Assembly: GCA_017999215.1 (NCBI GenBank) | Contig: JAGOBQ010000179.1 | Coordinates: forward strand, 1-7,925 | DNA from: Thermoanaerobaculia bacterium | Lineage (GTDB): Bacteria; Acidobacteriota; Thermoanaerobaculia; UBA5066 | Length of the DNA stretch: 7,925 nucleotides | Direction: 5' to 3' | Part shown: positions 1 through 5,240 of the stretch, piece after piece | Position numbering within the stretch: the stretch's first letter is position 1 | How the letters are laid out: each line of letters starts with the position of its first letter | The notes under the pieces: generated by a model | Databases searched by the model: none | Told to the model about the DNA's origin: nothing | The model's input: the letters and a program-made list of their open reading frames with translations, nothing else | Position numbers and translations under genes: made by a program

Positions 1-2
1 CC

Positions 3-1595
3 CCCGCCGCGCGCCCGGGCAGGCCGCGGAGCTGCAGCCGGCGCCGCCGGGCGGGCGCACCCCCCCCGACGACCGCGACCACCACCGCCCCGGCGGCCAC
101 GACGACCGCCGTCGCCCCGCGCGCGACGCGCGCGACGCGCCCCCGCCGCCGCGTCGTGATCTTCTTCGACCGGCTCTACCTTCCCGATCCGGGCGTCCGC
201 AAGGCCCTCTTCGACTCGCTCCGGTCCCTCGTCGCCGACACGCTCGAGGAGGGGGACGACGTCATGATCGTCACCTGGGAGCGCTCCATCCGGACCGTCC
301 TTCCGTTCACCGACGACCTCGACGCCCTCGAGCCTTCCCTCGAAAGGATCGAACGCCGGGCCGCGCGGAAGAGCCCCGAAGCCGCCGAATCGGCGCTTCT
401 CGAGTGGGAGACCTCCTGGTTCCAGTCCCAGGAGGCCGACCCGCGGGTCGGGGGCTCCGCGGGCGGGAGCGAGCTGACCCAGGAGATCCTCGCGCGGCAG
501 GCGTACTTCGAGATGAAGGGAAAGACGGCCGCGCTGAAGGGCCTCGCCGCGACGCTCGGGGGCGTGGAAGGTCGGAAGGCGCTCGTCCTCGTCACGAATC
601 GCTTCTCCCGCTTCCCCGGCCTCGAGTTCCTCATCGGGTCCCGCCCCGATGCCGGCGCGCTCGAGGACGCGAAGCGTCGTGCGCAGGACGCCCGGAAGCT
701 CCTGGAGGAGGTCACCCAGGCCGCGAACGCGAACGGGGTGACGCTCTACGGCCTCTTTCCCGACGCGTTCGAGGGGACGGCCCTTCCTTCGGCGGCCGAT
801 TCCGCGACCACATCCCCCGCCTGGCAACACCCGAACTTCGACTACAGCGACGTCGGCGGCGGCCGGGGCGCCCCCGCCGCGGCCGGGCGATCGCTCCCGG
901 CGGCGACCGGCCCCACCCTGGGCGTTCGCCGCGACGCCCTCCTCCAGAACGAGGTCGAAGCGCTCGACGTCGTCGCCTCGGCGACCGGAGGCGTCGCCCT
1001 CGTCGGCTCCGGGAACGTCGGCCGCCTCGTGGAGCGGGTCTCGAGCGACCTGCAGTCGTGGTACTCGCTCGGCTACCCCTCGAGGCCCGGGACGGGGCGC
1101 ACCGCGTCGGTCTCCGTCCGCGTCAAGGGGCGGGACCTGACGGTCCGGGCCCGCCGCGCGATCGTCGAGAAGAGCGTCGAGGAGCAGATGTCGGACCGGG
1201 TCCTCGCCCACCTCTTCCAGCCGGACGAGCGGGCGCGCATCCCGATCTCGGCGAGCATCGTCGGCTCGACGCCGGGGAAGGGGAAGCACGTCCTCCGGCT
1301 CGAGGTGCGGATCCCGATCGAGTCCCTTGCGCTCCTGCCGACCGCGAAGGGCGTGCAGGGCGTCTTCTCGGTCTTCGTGGCGTCGGTGGCACCCGAAGGG
1401 GACTTCTCGACGGTGACGCGCCTGAACCAGCCGTTCGAGATCCCGGCGAAGGACGTCGAGACCGCCCAGGCCGGGCACTATACCTACGAGCTCGACGTCG
1501 TGACGACGGGACCCGGCGCCCGCGTCGCGATCGGCATCTGGGACGAGAAGTCGAACGAGGCCGGCTTCGCCGTCGCCACGCTGCCGCGCACCTGA
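3..1595 (+). CDS. VWFA-related (Acidobacteriota-type) secreted protein, 5' partial
   Basis: The reading frame is open to the left window edge, so the gene begins upstream. GTG at 156 is the first start-like codon, but it cuts into the first strand of the VWA fold (VVIFFD), so it is internal. Counting from that GTG, residues 1-60 are a VWA-like half (FFDRLYL, GDDVMIVTW). After a charged insertion, KALVLVTN (141-148) is the second VWA strand. ALDVVASATGG (269-279) and SWYSLGYPS (301-309), followed by a strand-rich segment to about 335, fit the family TIGR03436. A beta-rich C-terminal domain (about 360-479) ends at TGA 1593-1595. The classical metal site DxSxS is absent (D-R-L-Y-L), as is common in this family. 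An Ala/Thr/Pro linker precedes the fold. No cysteine is seen. These proteins are generally exported; the exact role is unknown. The phosphohexomutase gene follows 25 bases later. The frame before base 60 is doubtful. Confidence 0.8.
   Translation, partial: PAARPGRPRSCSRRRRAGAPPPTTATTTAPAATTTAVAPRATRATRPRRRVVIFFDRLYLPDPGVRKALFDSLRSLVADTLEEGDDVMIVTWERSIRTVLPFTDDLDALEPSLERIERRAARKSPEAAESALLEWETSWFQSQEADPRVGGSAGGSELTQEILARQAYFEMKGKTAALKGLAATLGGVEGRKALVLVTNRFSRFPGLEFLIGSRPDAGALEDAKRRAQDARKLLEEVTQAANANGVTLYGLFPDAFEGTALPSAADSATTSPAWQHPNFDYSDVGGGRGAPAAAGRSLPAATGPTLGVRRDALLQNEVEALDVVASATGGVALVGSGNVGRLVERVSSDLQSWYSLGYPSRPGTGRTASVSVRVKGRDLTVRARRAIVEKSVEEQMSDRVLAHLFQPDERARIPISASIVGSTPGKGKHVLRLEVRIPIESLALLPTAKGVQGVFSVFVASVAPEGDFSTVTRLNQPFEIPAKDVETAQAGHYTYELDVVTTGPGARVAIGIWDEKSNEAGFAVATLPRT
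118..140 (+). repeat. Short 9-bp tandem repeat in the VWA linker
   Basis: The 9-mer GCGCGACGC occurs twice in direct tandem (121-129 and 130-138), with matching flanks giving about 2.6 copies. In the coding frame it gives Arg-Ala-Thr twice, within a low-complexity Ala/Thr/Pro/Arg linker. It is a whole number of codons, so changes in copy number would keep the frame. Confidence 0.6.
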
Positions 1596-1620
1596 GCCGC
1601 GGGGCGCTACCATCTCCCGG

Positions 1621-3348
1621 ATGAACGCCGAGCTGACCGCGATCGCCCGCGCCTGGCGGGATGCCGACCCCGACCCCGAAACCGCGAACGAGATCGACCG
1701 CCTCCTGGAGACGCCCGGGGACGCCGACCTCCTCGACCGCTTCCGCGCGGAGCTCGAGTTCGGCACGGCCGGCCTCCGCGGCCTCCTCGGCGCGGGGCCG
1801 AACCGGATGAACCGCGCCGTCGTCCGCCGCGCGACGGCGGGGGTCGCCCGCCACCTCCTCGCGTCCGTCCCGGACGCCGCACGGCGCGGGGTCGTCGTCG
1901 CCCGCGACGCCCGCCGAGGGAGCGACGCGTTCGCGCTCGAGACGGCCGCCGTCCTCGCCGGGCACGGAATCCGCGTCTTCTTCTTCGTCGACCGCGCCCC
2001 GACGCCGCTCGGCGCCTTCGCGGTCAAGACGCTCGGCGCGGCGGCCGGCATCGTCGTCACGGCGAGCCACAACCCGCCGGCCTACAACGGCTACAAGGTC
2101 TACTGGGAGAACGGCGCCCAGATCGTCCCGCCGGTGGACGCCGGGATCGCCGCCGAGATCGCGAACGCGGGGCCGGCGAACGCCCTCCCCTTCCTTCCGC
2201 GCGAGGAAGCCGAGGCGCGCGGCCTCTTCGAGCCGCTCGGCGAGGAGATGGCCGAACGCTACCAGGAGGCGATCGCCGGCCTGGTCCTCCACCCGGGAGA
2301 GGGCCGGGACCTCGGAATCGTCTACACCGCGATGCACGGCGTCGGCGCCCGATTCACGCTCGCCGCGCTCGCGCGCGCCGGCTTCGCCTCCGTCCATCCG
2401 GTCGCCGCGCAGAACGAGCCCGACGGCGCGTTCCCCACGGTCGCCTTCCCGAACCCGGAGGAGAAAGGGGCGCTCGACCTCGCCCTCGCCCTCTGCGAGG
2501 AGACGCGGGCCGACCTCCTCCTGGCGAACGACCCCGACGCCGACCGCCTCGCGGCCGGCGCCCGCGGGCGCGACGGGAGGGTGCGCGTCTTCTCCGGAAA
2601 CGAGCTGGGCGTCCTCCTCGGGACGTACGCCCTCACGCAGCGGACGCCGCCGCCGGAGCGGCCCCTCGTCGTGACGACGATCGTCTCCTCGTCGCAGCTC
2701 GGCGCGATCGCGCGCGACCTCGGCGCCGCCTACGCCGAGACCCTGACAGGCTTCAAGTGGATCGAGAACCGCGCCCTCGAGCTGGAGCGGACCGAGGGGC
2801 GCACGACGCTCTTCGGCTACGAGGAGGCGCTCGGGTATTCCGTCGGCGACGTCGTCCGCGACAAGGACGGCATCTCCGCGGCGCTCGTCTTCGCCGACCT
2901 CGCCGGGTGGTGCCGCGCGCGCGGCGTCACCCCGTGGGACTACCTCGAGGAGATCCAGCGCGCGCACGGGCTCTTCCTCTCGGCCCAGAAGAGCGTGACG
3001 ATCCCCGGCGCCGAGGGGGCCGCCACGATCGCCGCGATCATGGACGGCTTCCGCGCCCGCCCCCCCGCCGCGATCGGAGGCCTCGCCGTCGCCGAGACGC
3101 GCGACTTCCACTCCGGCGTCCCCGGACTCCCGAAGTCGAACGTCCTCGCCTACCTCCTCGAGGGGGGCTCGCGCGTCACGCTCCGCCCCTCCGGGACCGA
3201 GCCGAAGATCAAGTACTACTTCGAGCTCGTGGAGACGCCGCGGGAGGCCGAGCCGATCCCGTCCGCGAAGGCCCGCGGCGAGGAGCGCCTCGCCGCGCTC
3301 GTCGACGACTTCGTCCGGCTCGCCGTCGAGCGGGGCCAGCCCGCGTAG
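1621..3348 (+). CDS. Alpha-D-phosphohexomutase (phosphoglucomutase/phosphomannomutase type)
   Basis: This cytoplasmic enzyme should interconvert hexose 1-phosphate and 6-phosphate (glucose or mannose), feeding glycogen, envelope sugar or central carbon metabolism. The 575 residues match the usual length for the long bacterial branch of the family. Four signatures appear in order: FGTAGLRG (47-54); the catalytic phosphoserine loop TASHNP (147-152, Ser149); the Mg-binding loop DPDADR (304-309); and the sugar-specificity loop FGYEEALGY (398-406). The phosphate-binding loop RPSGTEPKIKYY (522-533) completes domain 4. ATG 1621 is chosen because the N-terminal helix before the FGTAGLRG motif is typical. 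No clear Shine-Dalgarno precedes it, so translation may rely on readthrough from the VWA gene 25 bases upstream. Glucose versus mannose preference cannot be decided from sequence. The stop is 3 bases from the stop of a convergent gene. Confidence 0.95.
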   Translation: MNAELTAIARAWRDADPDPETANEIDRLLETPGDADLLDRFRAELEFGTAGLRGLLGAGPNRMNRAVVRRATAGVARHLLASVPDAARRGVVVARDARRGSDAFALETAAVLAGHGIRVFFFVDRAPTPLGAFAVKTLGAAAGIVVTASHNPPAYNGYKVYWENGAQIVPPVDAGIAAEIANAGPANALPFLPREEAEARGLFEPLGEEMAERYQEAIAGLVLHPGEGRDLGIVYTAMHGVGARFTLAALARAGFASVHPVAAQNEPDGAFPTVAFPNPEEKGALDLALALCEETRADLLLANDPDADRLAAGARGRDGRVRVFSGNELGVLLGTYALTQRTPPPERPLVVTTIVSSSQLGAIARDLGAAYAETLTGFKWIENRALELERTEGRTTLFGYEEALGYSVGDVVRDKDGISAALVFADLAGWCRARGVTPWDYLEEIQRAHGLFLSAQKSVTIPGAEGAATIAAIMDGFRARPPAAIGGLAVAETRDFHSGVPGLPKSNVLAYLLEGGSRVTLRPSGTEPKIKYYFELVETPREAEPIPSAKARGEERLAALVDDFVRLAVERGQPA

Positions 3349-3351
3349 CCG

Positions 3352-3942
3352 TTACGCGACGCCGAACTCGGCGTTCGCGGTGGCGCAGCCCCACTTCGTC
3401 TGGAGGAGCGCGCCCCCCTTGTCGGCCGGGAGGGGATAGGCCTCTCCGGCCCAGGGATCGCAGACGACGACCGAGTCGCCCCACTTCGCGGGGTCGTTTC
3501 CGCTGCCGGCCTTCCGCCCGATCGCGACGAACGCGTGCTTCCCGTTCGTCAGGTACATCCACGCGATCGGCTTCACGCCGCGATCGAGGAGCCAGACGAA
3601 CGCCGTGATGCTCTGCTCGTTGCAGTTCCCTGCCTTCGTCCTCAGCGTGATGTCGTAGATCTGACGGAAGCGCGAGAGGTAGTCGGTCGCGGCCTCCCCC
3701 GTCACCTCGCCCCGGATCTGCATGGCCCGGTTCGCTCCCGTCAGGAGCGGCAGGAAGGCCGTCATGCCGCCGAGGACCTTGTCGAGGACGCCCGGGTCGG
3801 GCCCTTCGATCTTCTTCCGGTTCTTCTTCCAGCTCTCGACGTAGTCCGAGCCCCTGTTCGAGGCTCCGAACGGAACCATCGCCTTCACCCAGGCGACGGC
3901 TTCCTTCGCGACCGCGAGATTCGCCGTGGCATCCGCGGGCAT
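3352..3942 (-). CDS. Small stand-alone protein with papain/transglutaminase-like Cys-His-Asp pattern
   Basis: This is a 196-residue protein without signal peptide or membrane segment. The start is ATG at 3942, fixed by AAGGAG five bases upstream; an in-frame ATG at 4023 would add 27 arginine-rich residues and run across a hairpin. Residues 1-95 look helical and charged (WKKNRKKIEG at 38-47). The C-terminal half carries GNCNEQS (Cys107), GKHAFVAIG (His136) and VVVCDPWAG (Asp162). The order and spacing resemble the Cys-His-Asp triad of papain-like and transglutaminase-like folds, including families of secreted effectors and toxin domains with HAFVVIG and CDPW motifs. From this I infer a cysteine peptidase, deamidase or acyltransferase; the substrate is unknown. 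No immunity gene, secretion signal or toxin delivery domain is adjacent, so a toxin role is speculative. Function is not recognised at the level of a named family. Confidence 0.75.
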   Translation of the reverse strand: MPADATANLAVAKEAVAWVKAMVPFGASNRGSDYVESWKKNRKKIEGPDPGVLDKVLGGMTAFLPLLTGANRAMQIRGEVTGEAATDYLSRFRQIYDITLRTKAGNCNEQSITAFVWLLDRGVKPIAWMYLTNGKHAFVAIGRKAGSGNDPAKWGDSVVVCDPWAGEAYPLPADKGGALLQTKWGCATANAEFGVA

Positions 3943-3947
3943 ATCCG

Positions 3948-3953
3948 CTCCTT
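3948..3953 (-). promoter_or_regulatory. Shine-Dalgarno that sets the start of the Cys-His-Asp protein
   Basis: AAGGAG on the - strand lies five bases before ATG 3942. It supports that start over the in-frame ATG at 4023, which has no comparable site. Confidence 0.75.
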
Positions 3954-3956
3954 CCG

Positions 3957-3979
3957 GAGGAGCCCGCGCCGGGCTCCTC
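3957..3979 (-). other. Leader hairpin next to the ribosome binding site
   Basis: GAGGAGCCC (3957-3965) pairs perfectly with GGGCTCCTC (3971-3979) around a 5-base GC-rich loop. On the - strand the hairpin ends three bases before the AAGGAG site. No T-run follows. It could be a terminator or attenuator after the hemerythrin gene, or an RNA structure that modulates translation of the downstream gene. The inverted repeat is directly visible; the role is inferred. Confidence 0.5.
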
Positions 3980-4138
3980 GTCATCCGTTTGATCCGGGGT
4001 CGAGCTCCGCACGCACGCGACACGCCCCGCGGGACGCTCCGTGGGTCGCTGGCGGCCGGCTCTCCTTCGGTCGGAGACGGATACGGGGAAACGGAGCGGA
4101 GGGTTCCGTGCGCGCCGTCACGCGGAGGTCGCGCTCCC
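3980..4138. other. Non-coding spacer between hemerythrin and Cys-His-Asp genes
   Basis: No convincing gene is seen on either strand. The only other structure noted is an 8-bp inverted repeat with arms at 4035-4042 (CGCTCCGT) and 4091-4098, separated by 48 bases, which may be chance at this GC content. No promoter with recognisable -10 and -35 boxes was found. Confidence 0.5.
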
Positions 4139-4792
4139 TCAGCCGAGGTGGTCCGAGAACTCCTCCCACTCGCTCTCGTTCCACCACTCGGCCTCCACGC
4201 CGCGGCACGTCGTCCCGAACGACGGGCAGACGACGCACCCCTCGCCGCGTACGCCCGGTTCGGGCGCGGCCGGCCAGGTCGCGGCGAGGCGCTCCCCTTC
4301 CGCCCGCGCCGCGAGCTCCTCGGGCGAGGGCTCCCGCCCCCGGAGCTCGAGGACGTTGGCCTGCGCGAGCCGCACCTCGCTCTCCGGGATCAGGACGGAG
4401 TTCTCCGCGTCGATGTGGCGGCCGAGCTCGGCCGTGTAGGCCGTTGCGAGCGCGACGAGCCGCCGCCCCTCCTCCTCCGTCAGCGCCGCGCGGTCGAGGA
4501 GCGGGTCGAACGCGTCGATCTGCGCCGCCATGTCGCGGTGCTGCTCGACGAACGCCGCGAGCGGACCTCGCGCAAGCGCCAGCTCCGCCTTCTCGGCGAG
4601 CGCCGGGAAGAGCGTCTCCTCCTCCCGCGCGTGGTGCCACGCCCCGGCCCAGAGCCGGAGGAAGCGCCGGAACGCCGCGCCGTCGGACGGGTCTCCCTCT
4701 CCCCGGGCGCGCGCCGCCGCGTAGCTCCGGAGCGACGCCGCCACGCGGTCGATCAGGACGTGCTCGGCCCGGAGCTCCGCGAGGAAGATCAA
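4139..4792 (-). CDS. Hemerythrin-domain (HHE) protein with three-cysteine C-terminal tail
   Basis: This 217-residue cytoplasmic protein has a four-helix hemerythrin fold expected to hold a di-iron centre that binds oxygen or senses oxygen, NO or iron. Ligand candidates in order are His11 (AEH), His53/His54 and Glu58 (WHHAREEETLFP), His85 (EQHRDM), and His126 with Glu130 (RHIDAENSVLIPE). This matches the HHE layout. The start is TTG at 4792, because the next downstream candidate (GTG, codon 17) would remove His11. A GAGGAG stretch inside the end of the preceding gene can serve as its ribosome site. The start lies one base after the TGA of the acyl-CoA-binding gene, so translation is probably coupled. 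After the fold, residues 180-217 add Cys186, Cys189 (CVVC) and Cys196, then an acidic, tryptophan-rich end (EWWNESEWEEF). This tail is not part of the standard domain and may bind metal or act as a redox switch. Confidence 0.88.
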   Translation of the reverse strand: MIFLAELRAEHVLIDRVAASLRSYAAARARGEGDPSDGAAFRRFLRLWAGAWHHAREEETLFPALAEKAELALARGPLAAFVEQHRDMAAQIDAFDPLLDRAALTEEEGRRLVALATAYTAELGRHIDAENSVLIPESEVRLAQANVLELRGREPSPEELAARAEGERLAATWPAAPEPGVRGEGCVVCPSFGTTCRGVEAEWWNESEWEEFSDHLG

Positions 4793-4793
4793 C

Positions 4794-5075
4794 TCAGCCG
4801 AGCTCCTCCCGGAGCGCGTCGACGAGCGCGACGTACCTCTTCATCGCCTCGTCCTTCGCCAGCCCCTTCGCCTTCGACCAGGCGTCGAACTTCGCCCGCC
4901 CCTTCAGGTCGAGGAGGCCGGGGCGGCTCCCCGCCACGTCGCCTTCCGTCGCCTGCTTGTAGAACGCATAGAGATCCAGGAGCTGGTCGTTCGTCGGCCT
5001 CTTCGTGAGCTGCTCGACCCGCCCCTTCGCCTCCGCGAATCGCTCCGCCAGGGACTTCTCCTTCTTCGTCGCCAT
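4794..5075 (-). CDS. Acyl-CoA-binding protein (ACBP)
   Basis: This 93-residue single-domain protein should bind long-chain acyl-CoA esters in the cytoplasm, buffering and carrying them for lipid synthesis or beta-oxidation. The core LYAFYKQATEGDV (35-47), SRPGLLDLKGRAKFDAW (50-66) and DEAMKRYVALVDAL (75-88) is a clear ACBP match. The four classical ligand residues are all present: Tyr36, Lys40, Lys62 and Tyr81, each offset by eight from Tyr28, Lys32, Lys54 and Tyr73 of animal ACBP. ATG 5075 is supported by a GGGAGGG purine run just upstream. ACBP is universal in eukaryotes but patchy in bacteria. Its stop lies one base before the TTG start of the hemerythrin gene, which implies one transcript and coupled translation. 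Regulation may involve the repeat cluster upstream at 5107-5152. Confidence 0.95.
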   Translation of the reverse strand: MATKKEKSLAERFAEAKGRVEQLTKRPTNDQLLDLYAFYKQATEGDVAGSRPGLLDLKGRAKFDAWSKAKGLAKDEAMKRYVALVDALREELG

Positions 5076-5106
5076 CGTCCCTCCCGCAACCGGGGTCAGG
5101 CGTGAA

Positions 5107-5152
5107 ATCGTGCATTGTTCACGATCCCCCCCCCGTATCGTCCTGGATCGTG
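5107..5152. promoter_or_regulatory. Candidate operator cluster upstream of the ACBP gene
   Basis: Three related hexamers lie together: ATCGTG at 5107-5112, its inverse CACGAT at 5120-5125, and ATCGTG at 5147-5152. The middle and right copies extend to an 8-bp inverted repeat (CACGATCC 5120-5127, GGATCGTG 5145-5152). The left and middle copies form a 6-bp inverted repeat with a 7-base loop. A C9 run (5126-5134) sits between the middle and right copies. The position, 30 to 80 bases before the ACBP start, suits a repressor site or promoter. No convincing -35/-10 pair was identified. Confidence 0.4.
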
Positions 5153-5194
5153 CCGGGAAGATAGCAGAGTCGAAGCTTCGCGCGCCGGGGAGGC

Positions 5195-5230
5195 GCCGTC
5201 CCGGGCCGCGTCGCCGCAGCCCGGGACGGC
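5195..5230 (-). terminator. GC-rich hairpin after the beta-helix gene
   Basis: GCCGTCCCGGGC (5195-5206) and GCCCGGGACGGC (5219-5230) form a perfect 12-bp stem with a 12-base loop, beginning ten bases after the stop of the beta-helix gene on the - strand. No U-run follows, so it is not a textbook intrinsic terminator. Hairpins without a U-run are commonly proposed as terminators or 3' end stabilisers in very GC-rich genomes. Confidence 0.6.
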
Positions 5231-5240
5231 CGGATTCGCC

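Noticed and set aside
404..1624. 406-codon + strand frame overlapping the VWA gene
   Set aside because: Arg/Gly-rich out-of-frame product; the VWA frame carries the family motifs.
1123..3111. 662-codon open frame on the - strand opposite the phosphohexomutase
   Set aside because: At about 70% GC long antisense frames are expected. Its translation is Arg/Gly/Glu/Asp/Ala-rich with no domain, while the + strand has a complete enzyme with all signatures.
3943..4023. Longer start (ATG 4023) for the Cys-His-Asp gene
   Set aside because: The added residues are Arg-rich and unlike the rest, they cross the leader hairpin, and the Shine-Dalgarno matches ATG 3942.
4035..4098. 8-bp inverted repeat CGCTCCGT/ACGGAGCG with 48-base spacer
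   Set aside because: Long loop and GC-rich arms; chance pairing is likely.
3535..5008. Long + strand frames across the ACBP, hemerythrin and Cys-His-Asp genes
   Set aside because: Low-complexity Arg/Pro/Ser translations opposite three recognisable genes; no start signals.
5171..5180. 10-bp palindrome CGAAGCTTCG between the ACBP and beta-helix genes
   Set aside because: A single isolated palindrome with no second copy or spacing clue; could be chance.
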